Below are positions 7,749 to 16,501 of a stretch of 64,000 nt of DNA, piece after piece; position 1 is the stretch's first letter, and the number at the start of each line of letters is the position of its first letter. The translations under genes and the position numbers were made by a program. The notes under the pieces were generated by a model. The model was given only the letters and a program-made list of their open reading frames with translations, did not search any database and was not told the origin of the DNA. The DNA is from Berkiella_A sp963976875 (lineage in GTDB: Bacteria > Pseudomonadota > Gammaproteobacteria > Berkiellales > Berkiellaceae): positions 62,001 through 126,000 of the forward strand of contig CAXBML010000007.1 in assembly GCA_963976875.1 (NCBI GenBank), written 5' to 3'.

Positions 7749-8849
7749 ATGAAAAAATATAAAGCGCTTGCCTTAATATCAGGTGGATTAGACTCCCTAC
7801 TAGCGGCCAAAACAGTTCAGGCCCAAGGCATTCATGTGGAAGGGATTAACTTCTACACTGGCTTTTGCGTAGAAGGTCACACCCATGCCATCCGCAAAAA
7901 AGACCAAAACAAGAAAAAACGCAATAATGCCTTATGGGTTGCTGAGACGCTAGAAATGCCTTTGCACATCATCGACGTTATTGAAGAATATAAGCAAGTG
8001 GTTTACCAGCCCAAGTTTGGCTACGGCAAGCACTTAAATCCTTGCTTAGATTGCAAAGTTTTCATGGTCGGTAAGGCTTTAGAGTGGATCAAAGAAAATG
8101 ACTTTGATTTTATTATTACCGGCGAAGTAGTTGGTCAGAGACCTAAGTCTCAGCGCAGAGAAACCATGAATGTGGTTAAAAATGAATCTGAAGCAGACGA
8201 CCGCCTGCTCCGCCCTTTGTGCGCTAAACTGCTCGCACCGACTCTCCCCGAACGCGAGGGTTGGGTTGATAGAGAGAAATTACATGATTTCCAAGGCAGG
8301 GGCAGACACGGCCAAATAGCGCTTGCAGAACACTATGGATTTACTGACTACGCCCAACCTTCCGGCGGCTGCTGCTTCCTAACCGACAAATCATATTCTG
8401 CAAAGTTACATGATTTATGGCAAGCGCATGGCAGCAAACAATATGAATTAGATGACATTATGCTCCTGAAGATTGGGAGACACCTGAGGCCAAGACCTCA
8501 TTTCAAAGTCATAATAGGCCGTGAAGAAGGAGAAAATAATTTCCTCCAGGGCTATCGCAAGCAATTTACTCACATCAAACCCATAAATGGTCGGGGACCA
8601 TTAATGCTAATTGATGGAACCATAGCAGATATGGCTGATTTTGAGTTAGCTGCGAAATTGCTAGGCCGTTTTTGTAAACTAGACACACCGCCCAATCTTA
8701 TTGTAGAAATAACCCCACTTGAAGGCGAAAAGTTTACCGTTGAGGTACCTCCAATGGCGCCTGAAGAAATACCGACTAACTGGTACCTAGATAAAAAAGA
8801 ATTTTCCAATAAAGCGTCTATCCCAACGCATGTGGTGACGCATGCCTGA
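7749..8849 (+). CDS. PP-loop tRNA thiouridylase-like protein (MnmA/ThiI-related)
   Basis: A 366-residue ATP-pyrophosphatase. The PP-loop SGGLDS is at residues 11-16. Cys99 and Cys102 in NPCLDCK, and a later SGGCCF, are candidate sulfur-transfer cysteines like those of MnmA. The C-terminal part (FKVIIGREEGENNFL onwards) resembles the NFACT-R RNA-binding domain that accompanies this PP-loop type. It probably activates a tRNA uridine or cytidine with ATP and transfers sulfur. There is no THUMP or rhodanese domain, so it is not classical ThiI, although it sits upstream of glnA where thiI is found in some gammaproteobacteria. Its last 8 bases overlap the TusA-like gene, pointing to a shared sulfur relay. 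Confidence 0.8.
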   Translation: MKKYKALALISGGLDSLLAAKTVQAQGIHVEGINFYTGFCVEGHTHAIRKKDQNKKKRNNALWVAETLEMPLHIIDVIEEYKQVVYQPKFGYGKHLNPCLDCKVFMVGKALEWIKENDFDFIITGEVVGQRPKSQRRETMNVVKNESEADDRLLRPLCAKLLAPTLPEREGWVDREKLHDFQGRGRHGQIALAEHYGFTDYAQPSGGCCFLTDKSYSAKLHDLWQAHGSKQYELDDIMLLKIGRHLRPRPHFKVIIGREEGENNFLQGYRKQFTHIKPINGRGPLMLIDGTIADMADFELAAKLLGRFCKLDTPPNLIVEITPLEGEKFTVEVPPMAPEEIPTNWYLDKKEFSNKASIPTHVVTHA

Positions 8850-9093
8850 CAATACTGCTCCTGTAGGTAAAATTCACAGCATCGATGCCAAACGCTTATT
8901 GTGTCCAATGCCCGTCATTAAACTGCAAAACCTAGTCAAACATTGTCAGCCAGGCGATCAAATTGAAATTGTGTGCACTGACCCAGGCACACAACAGGAC
9001 ATTCCAGCTTGGTGCCGTATTCATAGCCATGATATTATCGCCATACAAGAAACTGAGGCTAGCCATTGGTTATTTAAAATTGCCGTCGGATAA
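8842..9093 (+). CDS. TusA/SirA-family sulfur carrier
   Basis: An 83-residue protein with the family core DAKRLLCPMPVIKLQ. The CPxP cysteine (Cys21) carries the persulfide. The family relays sulfur from cysteine desulfurase to tRNA-thiolating enzymes. Its start overlaps the end of the PP-loop thiolase gene by 8 bases, so the two are very likely cotranslated and functionally paired. It ends 30 bases before glnA. Whether it is the cell's only TusA cannot be told from this window. Confidence 0.88.
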   Translation: MPDNTAPVGKIHSIDAKRLLCPMPVIKLQNLVKHCQPGDQIEIVCTDPGTQQDIPAWCRIHSHDIIAIQETEASHWLFKIAVG

Positions 9094-9123
9094 AGTAGCC
9101 AACAAACAAATAAAGGAACACCC

Positions 9124-10533
9124 ATGTCTATACAAACCGTTTTAGAGTTGATAGCAGAACAGGAAGTTAAATTTGTAGATTTCCGCTTTACAGACACCCT
9201 TGGCAAAGAGCAGCATATCTCTGTGCCTACTAGCCAAATATCCGAGCAGTTTTTAGCCGAAGGCAAAGCATTTGACGGCTCATCGATTGCGGGCTGGCAG
9301 GGCATTAATGATTCTGACATGATTTTACTACCTGATCCCAGCACTGCCGTTCTCGACCCCTTTAGAGAAGACGAAACGCTCATCCTACGATGCGATATTC
9401 ATAATCCTTCTACTTTGCAAAACTATGTCAAGGATCCACGCTCTTTAGCCAAGCGCGCAGAGCAATATTTAAAATCAACAGGCATAGCAGATACTTGTTA
9501 CTTCGGTCCAGAACCCGAGTTTTTTATCTTTGACGATGTACGCTGGAAAGTGGGTATGAGTGGTGCCTCTTACTCCGTTGACTCAGATGAAGCCGCCTGG
9601 AATTCAGATCGCACTCAACAAGATGGTAACTTAGGGCATCGCCCGACGATTAAAGGTGGTTATTTCCCTGTGCCACCAGTAGATTCATCACAAGATATAC
9701 GCTCACAAATGTGTACGGCCTTAGAAGAAATGGGCTTAACCGTTGAAACGCACCACCACGAAGTGGCGACTGGAAACCAAAATGAAATCGGCACAGCCTT
9801 TAACACATTGGTTAAAAAAGCAGACGAACTACAGGTATTAAAGTATGTGATTCATAACGTGGCGCATGCTTACGGCAAGTCTGCGACCTTTATGCCTAAA
9901 CCCATTGTGGGTGACAATGGTAGTGGTATGCACTGTCACCAATCATTATTCAAAGATGGCCAAAATATTTTCAGTGGTGATGGTTATGCCGGTCTATCCG
10001 ATAATGCCCTATTTTATATTGGCGGTATTATCAAGCATGCAAAAGCGCTCAATGCCTTTACCAATGCCTCAACCAATAGCTATAAACGCTTAGTCCCCGG
10101 ATATGAAGCACCTGTCTTCCTTGCTTATTCTGCCCGCAATCGCTCTGCAGCTATTCGCATCCCTCATACCACATCGAATAAAGCGCGCCGCATTGAAATT
10201 CGCTTCCCTGATGCCGCAACCAATCCCTATTTTGCATTCTCAGCGATGCTCATGGCTGGCCTGGACGGTATCAAGAATCAAATTCATCCCGGCGACGCAA
10301 TGGATAAAGATTTATACAATTTACCGCCTGAAGAAGCGCGTGAACTGGATACTGTGGCTCATAGCTTACAAGATGCCATTGAAGCACTCAAAGTGGACAA
10401 TCAATTCTTAAAAGAAGGCGGCGTATTTACTGATGAGCTACTACAAAGCTATATCGCCTTAAAAGAAGCGGAAATCACGCGTTTAGCAATGACAACCCAT
10501 CCGGTTGAATTTGATATGTACTATAGCTTATAG
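9124..10533 (+). CDS. glnA: Glutamine synthetase type I
   Basis: 469 residues, the standard length. It makes glutamine from glutamate, ammonia and ATP in the cytoplasm. Visible hallmarks are FDGSSIAGW near residue 50, the ATP-binding KPIVGDNGSGMHCHQS segment and NRSAAIRIP. The adenylylation site is Tyr398 in KDLYNLPPEEA, indicating the GlnE-regulated I-beta form. A purine-rich AAAGGAACA precedes the ATG. The PII gene at 62144 would connect with its control. No clear sigma-54 promoter was found in the short gap after the TusA-like gene. Confidence 0.97.
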   Translation: MSIQTVLELIAEQEVKFVDFRFTDTLGKEQHISVPTSQISEQFLAEGKAFDGSSIAGWQGINDSDMILLPDPSTAVLDPFREDETLILRCDIHNPSTLQNYVKDPRSLAKRAEQYLKSTGIADTCYFGPEPEFFIFDDVRWKVGMSGASYSVDSDEAAWNSDRTQQDGNLGHRPTIKGGYFPVPPVDSSQDIRSQMCTALEEMGLTVETHHHEVATGNQNEIGTAFNTLVKKADELQVLKYVIHNVAHAYGKSATFMPKPIVGDNGSGMHCHQSLFKDGQNIFSGDGYAGLSDNALFYIGGIIKHAKALNAFTNASTNSYKRLVPGYEAPVFLAYSARNRSAAIRIPHTTSNKARRIEIRFPDAATNPYFAFSAMLMAGLDGIKNQIHPGDAMDKDLYNLPPEEARELDTVAHSLQDAIEALKVDNQFLKEGGVFTDELLQSYIALKEAEITRLAMTTHPVEFDMYYSL

Positions 10534-10548
10534 GGTGCGGCTAAAAAG

Positions 10549-11118
10549 ATGAAAGGTTTCATCCATAGGTTTAGTCTCGGTATGTTCACTTTGCTCTTCT
10601 TAGGGCAAAGTGTCATGGCTGAGACTGTTTATAAGTCGCAAGATGATAGTGGTAAAACAATCTACTCAGATCAACCCACACCAAACAGTCAAGAGATAGT
10701 GCTACCTCCCCCTCCAAAAAACCAAACGCCCGAGCCCATCGCCCCTGTTGATGATGTGCCCAAGTCATTTTCAACGCCCTCCCCTACGGAGCAAGCACTC
10801 AATGAAGTCAGCCTTTATAAGGCGGTGATGATTCAGCCAAAAGCAGACATGGTTTTCACTCATGAAATAGACGAGATAAACATTAAATTATTTTTAGAGC
10901 CTGAACTCCATCCCGATGATCGTATCCAATTAAAATCAAATGGCAAACCGCTTGGTGGATTTCATGAGACAACAGACTTCACGATACCAAGGCTCAATCG
11001 CGGACAATATGATTTACAGGCCTTTGTGGTGAGTAAATCAGGCAAAGGCAAACCCAAAGGGCAAACAGAGGTTATTCGTATTCACCAGATACGCAATCAC
11101 ATCCCTCGTGGAAGTTAA
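10549..11118 (+). CDS. Exported DUF4124-domain protein
   Basis: A 189-residue protein with an N-terminal signal peptide (about 1-24, cleavage near SVMA-ET). It is followed by the DUF4124 pattern ETVYKSQDDSGKTIYSDQPTP, a Pro-rich linker and a C-terminal domain of beta-sheet character. The family is periplasmic and of unknown function. It starts 15 bases after glnA and is likely cotranscribed with it; a DUF4124 gene is commonly found next to glnA in gammaproteobacteria. Confidence 0.82.
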   Translation: MKGFIHRFSLGMFTLLFLGQSVMAETVYKSQDDSGKTIYSDQPTPNSQEIVLPPPPKNQTPEPIAPVDDVPKSFSTPSPTEQALNEVSLYKAVMIQPKADMVFTHEIDEINIKLFLEPELHPDDRIQLKSNGKPLGGFHETTDFTIPRLNRGQYDLQAFVVSKSGKGKPKGQTEVIRIHQIRNHIPRGS

Positions 11119-11212
11119 AGATAAAGCCTAACAGTCGTTTTTGTGCTTATAGGCACAATGAATCAAAGCCTACTAATAATGCATGGAGGTATAGCACTTA
11201 TACCCAATAAAC

Positions 11213-13090
11213 TTACCACCCAAACCAAGACTTAGGACGTTGAGATCGTTCTCCCAAGCTAAGCTGATCTAGGCTCTCTGCTAATTCTGCTTCAGCATCT
11301 TGCTCCAAACAGACAGGCTGCCAAGTGCCATTAATCGCTTGAAGTACAAGCTCAAAAGGCTCTACAGCCTCTCTCATTGCCATTCTACGACGTACGATTG
11401 TCGCAGCAACCCCACTGGAAGAGAACACCAATGGCGTAGAAAACATTGGTCGGGCTGATCTCGAAGAATCTAAAATACTGGCCAAATCTATATTGTTTGT
11501 AGCACTGTCTTCTATATCCAACCTAGAGGTACTGGCACGAGAGAGAGAAAGTGGTTCTGAAACTACGGCTGCGGCGATAAGCGGTGCTGCGTTATTTCTG
11601 AGAGCATACAAAGGGCATATCGTTCTTCCGACCATGCTACCCAAAATACCTGTAGAAAACGAGGAGAAATAAGTATTGGACGCAGCAACTCGATGCTTTT
11701 GTTCTTGCAAATGACTTTGAATAATTCTAAGTATGATATCTTGGATATCGACTGAACTGGCAGTCTGTTGAATTGAGAATAAAACTTCTGGTCGCAAAAA
11801 AAATGCTTCTCTTTCGGACAAGGCACCTTGACCTTTTTGATTAAATACAGATAAACACTGGAGCAATTGTGCCAAAATTTCTTCTTCTGATGCTGCTAAA
11901 TACCGAAACTCTTCTGGCCAAGGAAACGAGTACTGAAGCTTTATTTTATGCTCCGCCACAAACGCCAACACAGCATCTAGTAATGCTTGATACGTTAATT
12001 GTACCTTCTGAGGCTCGACTATTTCTGTATAAATAGGGTCTGAATCTTTAAAAACTTGCGCGATTAATTCTGCATCATGACCTTGGGGCGAGGCTATTTT
12101 TTGAACAAGGGATTCCAACTCTGACCTTAGGTCATGATTAGAAGAGACGGGTACATTTCCTTCTAATAAGTTTAATAAAGCCGGGTTTAGTAATTCTGGA
12201 GAATATTTTTCCTCTAGGCCACTCAGTTCAAAACCTGCCCAGCCGCCTATATGGGTCCTGCATTCCCGACGAATATAGGCCAAATACTCAGAAACAAACT
12301 TAAAATGTTTTCCAATTGGATGGTGCCGAACTTTTGCTGCAAAAATATCTGGATGTGCGGAGTACTGGAAATTATGCTCATCAAAGTCAATGCCACTAGT
12401 GGTAAGGGCTTCCCTAAAATCTATTCTACTGCGTGCCTCTAAGCAAGAGAACCGAATCCCATCTTTCATTCTATCTTGTAATAATGCCAAATTGTAAAAT
12501 TGATTAAAACACAAGGCCTTTGCCGTCAGCGGACTATAAAATAATTCTACGAACTGGGTATAAAAGAAAATAAACTGTTTGGGGGACTTATCAGACCATG
12601 TATTCAAAATCATCGAAAATAGACTATCTACAAAAGGTTTATAATAAACAAAACGAGTAAAGTCTGAAATTTTAACAAGTGAGTCTTTTTTTTGACCAGC
12701 AAGCATATGCTGTTTTTCGGCCTCAGGGTGGGTGGCAACATCATTCCACGCAGAAATTAAATCCAAAACGACCTGGTTTTTATGCCTTGCTTCTACTGCG
12801 TCACTCACACGAGATAGTAGATAAGCTTTCAGCGCATCATCACTGGCTTTAAATAACCCCGGCATGACGCCAATTTCTTTAGACAAACCATAGACTAAAT
12901 TGGCATGCATTAGATTTCCAATTAAATCTATATAACTTTGCGAAAGACCTAGTGCATATAAATCACGGCTGAAATCATCTATACATAATACATTGATAAA
13001 GCCGTAATGGTCTAATGCATAAATATTCTTTTTATACCCCGTCTGAGATAGATCTTTGACGGCTTTGACAGTCTCTATGCCTCGAATCAT
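11213..13090 (-). CDS. Orphan 625-residue protein
   Basis: I do not recognise it. It is a soluble, mostly alpha-helical sequence without signal peptide, long membrane segments or enzyme motifs. The N-terminal half is rich in aromatic and Leu residues (RFVYYKPFVDSLF, KQFIFFYTQFVELF). Residues about 470-575 are Ser/Ala-rich and lower in complexity. The C-terminus reads LDQLSLGERSQRPKSWFGW. It sits downstream of, and in the same direction as, the pilus operon but is separated by a short hairpin region, and its content does not resemble MshQ. Size and lack of relatives are typical of lineage-specific or secreted proteins in host-associated gammaproteobacteria; that is inference only. Confidence 0.65.
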   Translation of the reverse strand: MIRGIETVKAVKDLSQTGYKKNIYALDHYGFINVLCIDDFSRDLYALGLSQSYIDLIGNLMHANLVYGLSKEIGVMPGLFKASDDALKAYLLSRVSDAVEARHKNQVVLDLISAWNDVATHPEAEKQHMLAGQKKDSLVKISDFTRFVYYKPFVDSLFSMILNTWSDKSPKQFIFFYTQFVELFYSPLTAKALCFNQFYNLALLQDRMKDGIRFSCLEARSRIDFREALTTSGIDFDEHNFQYSAHPDIFAAKVRHHPIGKHFKFVSEYLAYIRRECRTHIGGWAGFELSGLEEKYSPELLNPALLNLLEGNVPVSSNHDLRSELESLVQKIASPQGHDAELIAQVFKDSDPIYTEIVEPQKVQLTYQALLDAVLAFVAEHKIKLQYSFPWPEEFRYLAASEEEILAQLLQCLSVFNQKGQGALSEREAFFLRPEVLFSIQQTASSVDIQDIILRIIQSHLQEQKHRVAASNTYFSSFSTGILGSMVGRTICPLYALRNNAAPLIAAAVVSEPLSLSRASTSRLDIEDSATNNIDLASILDSSRSARPMFSTPLVFSSSGVAATIVRRRMAMREAVEPFELVLQAINGTWQPVCLEQDAEAELAESLDQLSLGERSQRPKSWFGW

Positions 13091-13153
13091 ATTTGCATTC
13101 CTTGCAAATAGTTTTCTTTACTTTATAACAAGAGAATTCTAAGACTGCAAGTC

Positions 13154-13573
13154 TTAAGATGGATATGGGACCCATTGTCCTGTTTCATAGTTAATTAATG
13201 CTTTCTGACTTTTAGGGTCTCTATAGATGGCCTCTGCTTTTAAATAAATACCTGTATCACTCATCGACATATTTTGCTTTTTCTCCTCTGAAACACAGCT
13301 AATATGTACTTCAACCCCCCTCAAAGCCCCCAAAGATTCATCAAAAATAATCTCTTGCGAAGGGCAATTTTTTGGATCATTTTCATAGTGTAAAACAGCA
13401 ACTTCTAATGCACTTTTTGCTGCCATTTGCGCTTTCGCAGACAATAATGAAAGATTGACTTGCTGTTGGGACAAAATTGTAAACCTAAAAGCGACCACAG
13501 CCATTAGGCTTAAAAACACAATTGTGCAAATTAATATAATGAGCGTAAAGCCTTGCTGCGATTTGTTATCCAT
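13154..13573 (-). CDS. Pilin-like minor protein, MshP-like
   Basis: A 139-residue protein with a prepilin-type N-terminus: short basic leader, Gly-Phe-Thr-Leu-Ile, then about 20 hydrophobic residues. Position +5 after the cleavage Gly is Ile rather than the Glu of most pilins, as is tolerated in some minor pseudopilins. It is the last gene of the pilus operon, the place of mshP in MSHA loci, and is separated from the preceding gene by 120 bases. A short imperfect inverted repeat around 13138-13158 overlaps its stop. The pilin-like class is well supported; the orthology is positional. Confidence 0.72.
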   Translation of the reverse strand: MDNKSQQGFTLIILICTIVFLSLMAVVAFRFTILSQQQVNLSLLSAKAQMAAKSALEVAVLHYENDPKNCPSQEIIFDESLGALRGVEVHISCVSEEKKQNMSMSDTGIYLKAEAIYRDPKSQKALINYETGQWVPYPS

Positions 13574-13693
13574 AGTTATGATATCAATCTATTGTATGTT
13601 GCCAAATATAACGTATATAACTTTTTAGAATACATATAGCGCTTCCAATAAAGGTAGAGCTATATTGGTCTATTCTTATTATTTTGATTTTTT

Positions 13694-14401
13694 TTAATTT
13701 AGCGCTATTTGTTGCCTGAAATGATAGAGGTGCTGACGACTATCTTTCACAGTCATTTTAACACTTAAGCGCTCTTTCTTAGCAGACCAGATAAACTTAC
13801 AGTCGGACAAATGACCGACTAAAGCTTCGTCAGGGGGTGAGCCAGAAGAGGAATTCCCCACTGTTCTCAATAAACTCGATCCTTCTGTAGAAAATCTATA
13901 TTGAATCAAACCTGATAATACTTGATAACGCAAAATTTGATTTGCTTTAAACTTTAATATCACCCCAGGCTCCACGAAAGTGAGTTTATTACCCTTCTTA
14001 ACGACTGCTTGTATGCCCACATCTGGGTGCCCCGGGAAAAATATATCAAATTGTGGTGGTAATCGTTCATCCATAATTTTATCTGTTTTTTCTGTGTCGA
14101 CGGATGAGAGAGAGAATACGGACAGGTCCAGCCACCCATAACTTTCTACGCGCCTAAAATAAAGTGATAGCCCATCATCTGCCACCTGTACGGAAAAAGG
14201 CGCTGCTGGCTTTAAATAATAATCCAGGTCATTACTCACCTGATCAAATTGTGCAAATAACTTAATATTATCTCTCATGGCATAAAATGTTTGAAAAGGC
14301 CCTAAAATAACAACGGCAGCAACAGAAGAGAGTATAGAGACTAAAACTAAAGTTATGACCAACTCAATTAAAGTAAAGCCTTTGTGCTTATATTTTTTCA
14401 T
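13694..14401 (-). CDS. Minor pilin, MshO-like
   Basis: A 235-residue pseudopilin. The start at 14401 (MKKYKHKGFTLIEL) is preferred over the ATG at 14416 because it overlaps the upstream stop codon as ATGA and gives a normal short leader. It has the prepilin cleavage motif KG/FTLIE with Glu at +5 and a hydrophobic helix. The large C-terminal globular domain includes a PDEALVGHLSDCKF segment, similar in layout to MshO. It probably forms part of the pilus tip or priming complex. Confidence 0.78.
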   Translation of the reverse strand: MKKYKHKGFTLIELVITLVLVSILSSVAAVVILGPFQTFYAMRDNIKLFAQFDQVSNDLDYYLKPAAPFSVQVADDGLSLYFRRVESYGWLDLSVFSLSSVDTEKTDKIMDERLPPQFDIFFPGHPDVGIQAVVKKGNKLTFVEPGVILKFKANQILRYQVLSGLIQYRFSTEGSSLLRTVGNSSSGSPPDEALVGHLSDCKFIWSAKKERLSVKMTVKDSRQHLYHFRQQIALN

Positions 14402-14778
14402 GGTCTTAGCAGCCAACTAAATTTAAATTCATCACCTTGATTATGCTGTAATGTGAGGTCCCATCGATTTAATATGTGACGCTGAATCACAACAGGGTTT
14501 GATGAAAGCTGTACCGTAAAATGATTTTGGGTCGCATCCTGGTAAAAAGGTAAAACATCACTGACTAACTTTTTCTCTTGGGCTTGTATTGTACCCGCGG
14601 ATGCTTCATCAAATACCGAGTGTGCCATCGCGATCGCTTGCTTTTCAATAAAGGGATATGTCGACCAGTTGAGCAAAGTACCAAATATCTGCAATGTCCC
14701 AGTAAAGGTAATGGCAACAATAACCAAACTCAAAATCATTTCGACGAAAGAAATACCTAGTTGATGTTTAATATACAT
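14398..14778 (-). CDS. Minor pilin, MshD-like
   Basis: A 126-residue protein read from the ATG at 14778 (MYIKHQLGISFVEMILS), which overlaps the end of the preceding gene by 11 bases. The longer upstream start would place non-pilin residues before the leader. The cleavage region is LG/ISFVE, a variant of GFTLIE that keeps Glu at +5, followed by a hydrophobic helix and a small C-terminal domain. Order and size match MshD. Coupled starts on both sides indicate one transcript. Confidence 0.76.
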   Translation of the reverse strand: MYIKHQLGISFVEMILSLVIVAITFTGTLQIFGTLLNWSTYPFIEKQAIAMAHSVFDEASAGTIQAQEKKLVSDVLPFYQDATQNHFTVQLSSNPVVIQRHILNRWDLTLQHNQGDEFKFSWLLRP

Positions 14779-15193
14779 AGCCGCTATGACCATCAATAGA
14801 AATATGATACTCAGCAATAGACCATTGAAATTTAGACCCTGTCATATTATTTTCGGCCACTTGTCCATTAGGCCAAAACATTATCTCAGATGCGCACTTT
14901 AAAGGAATAGACTGCGGCACTGTGATTCTGGTCGCCTTTTTTTGTAACAGAAAGTCAGTAAAATTTTCAGATAGATAAACCTGGTTTCCAGAACAGTAAA
15001 TCGTAACAGGCTGGTTTGACACTTTTGAGATCTTATGCCCCAAATTAAACAACTGAATTATTTCCTCATATATTAAGCTGGCTTTAAAGCTATTTAAATG
15101 ATGCATGCCTTGAAGTGTCAGCCCCCATAAAATAGAGCCTATCAGTAAGACTAAAACAAACTCAAATAATGTAAAGCCTTCTTGTGTTTGCAT
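14768..15193 (-). CDS. Minor pilin, MshC-like
   Basis: A 141-residue pseudopilin: MQTQEG/FTLFEFVLVLLIGSIL with Glu at +5 and a single N-terminal helix, then a beta-rich domain with two Cys residues that could form a disulfide. Fourth pilin from the promoter-distal end, as mshC in MSHA operons. The 88-base gap to the major-pilin-like gene upstream is larger than elsewhere in the operon. Confidence 0.76.
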   Translation of the reverse strand: MQTQEGFTLFEFVLVLLIGSILWGLTLQGMHHLNSFKASLIYEEIIQLFNLGHKISKVSNQPVTIYCSGNQVYLSENFTDFLLQKKATRITVPQSIPLKCASEIMFWPNGQVAENNMTGSKFQWSIAEYHISIDGHSGYVY

Positions 15194-15281
15194 CCCTGTC
15201 CCTGTAGTGCTCTTACTTCGTCAACGAAGATTGAAATACGAATATTCACAATACCAGCCTTCACTGCCATGATAAAATAAT

Positions 15282-15836
15282 CTACGGTAACTCTTTCGTA
15301 ATAGAGCCATCACTGAGCCTATACGTTATTCGTCTTGTCATTTCAGTGTTTTTTTGATATGTGTATGTGCAGACACCACTATCATACACAGAACAATAAC
15401 TTTGATCGCAATCGGCGCCCCGCCCAAAAGAAACACTCGAAGCAGATAATAGGTTTGTCACTATAGCCTGGCATACTTTATCACCAGACTGGCTCTGCCC
15501 CAGTACATCTTCAGGTTGTAAATCTTGTTTGCCATCATTCCCCGCAATGGGCCAGCCATGCTCGTTATAGCCTAAGTTAGTATGACCCGAGTTGATATAA
15601 TCAACACCGTCTAAATTTGTCTTGACAGAAGGCTGACCTGCTGCCAACCATTTCGCATGTGAAATATTAATAGCAGAGGCGAAAGCGCCTGCCGTTGCAG
15701 ATACGTTGGCATTATGCGCATCTCCTGATATATTTAGAAATCGGGGTAATGCCACCGAAGCCAAAATACCAATTAATACGACGACTATCACGAGTTCTAT
15801 TAGTGTAAAACCCTGATTTAATTTTCTTTGTCTCAT
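15282..15836 (-). CDS. Type IV pilin, MshA/MshB-like
   Basis: A 184-residue pilin with a canonical prepilin N-terminus: RQRKLNQG/FTLIELVIVVVLIGILASVALPRFLN. The MSHA-type continuation DAHNANVSATAGAFASAI precedes a C-terminal domain with several Cys residues (KVCQAIV, DCDQSYCSVYDSGVC). It is the better candidate for the major subunit given its textbook signal and MshA-like middle. The neighbour at 15855 is a paralogue. Confidence 0.85.
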   Translation of the reverse strand: MRQRKLNQGFTLIELVIVVVLIGILASVALPRFLNISGDAHNANVSATAGAFASAINISHAKWLAAGQPSVKTNLDGVDYINSGHTNLGYNEHGWPIAGNDGKQDLQPEDVLGQSQSGDKVCQAIVTNLLSASSVSFGRGADCDQSYCSVYDSGVCTYTYQKNTEMTRRITYRLSDGSITKELP

Positions 15837-15854
15837 ACTAGATTCTCTTTCACG

Positions 15855-16394
15855 CTATTCATATAAGACTTCTCCGGTTGTGGCCCTATAAGTGAATTCG
15901 CTATTTGTATCTCGGTACTTATAAATACAGTCGCCTGTTCCGGTTGCCGTGGCACAAAAGTCTCCACTTTTACATCTACCTTGTTCATCTGCCGCAATCA
16001 CGGTCATGCCAGTTAAATCCAAAATATTTTCTAAAATTTGACTACAAGCATCATGACCCGCAACACCTTTGTCCATAATGTCAGATAATGCTGTTTCACC
16101 ATCACCACTAATCCCAACAGGATATCCTTTAAGATTGAACCTCGTTTCAGCCCGCCCATCATTATCTATATCTAAGTACTTATTCGTTTTATTCTCTAGC
16201 TCCCACTTAGACTTTGCCATTATCAGGCCCGTATAAAAAGATCCACTGGTGTTCTTTACAATAGCCTCCTCTGCATCATTGCTCACATTAAGGAAGCGGG
16301 GTAATGCAACTGCAGCCAGTAAACCCAACAACACAATAACAATAACCATTTCAATAAGGGTAAAACCCGATTTTTTTTCATATGCCATCATCAT
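15855..16394 (-). CDS. Type IV pilin, MshB/MshA-like paralogue
   Basis: A 179-residue pilin. The start is placed at 16394 (the first of three ATGs, with AGGG about 8 bases upstream) rather than at a TTG at 16412. It has the motif KSG/FTLIEMVIVIVLLGLLAAVALPRFLNVSNDAEEA, then a middle and Cys-containing C-terminus clearly related to the gene at 15282 (both keep the LPRFLN and acidic D-x-E/N pattern). It occupies the mshB position, just before the presumed major pilin. It ends 19 bases before the next start. Confidence 0.83.
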   Translation of the reverse strand: MMMAYEKKSGFTLIEMVIVIVLLGLLAAVALPRFLNVSNDAEEAIVKNTSGSFYTGLIMAKSKWELENKTNKYLDIDNDGRAETRFNLKGYPVGISGDGETALSDIMDKGVAGHDACSQILENILDLTGMTVIAADEQGRCKSGDFCATATGTGDCIYKYRDTNSEFTYRATTGEVLYE

Positions 16395-16501
16395 GGACGA
16401 AACCCTATTCAATCTTAAAATATAAATGTTTATAGATATAGTTCACAGCCTTACTTTATATTATAGAAGCTGTCGCACTTTTTTTCCCTTAATCAGCTAA
16501 A

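Noticed and set aside
13138..13158. Imperfect inverted repeat at the end of the pilus operon as a terminator
   Set aside because: It overlaps the last stop codon and has no T tract, so termination there is unsupported.
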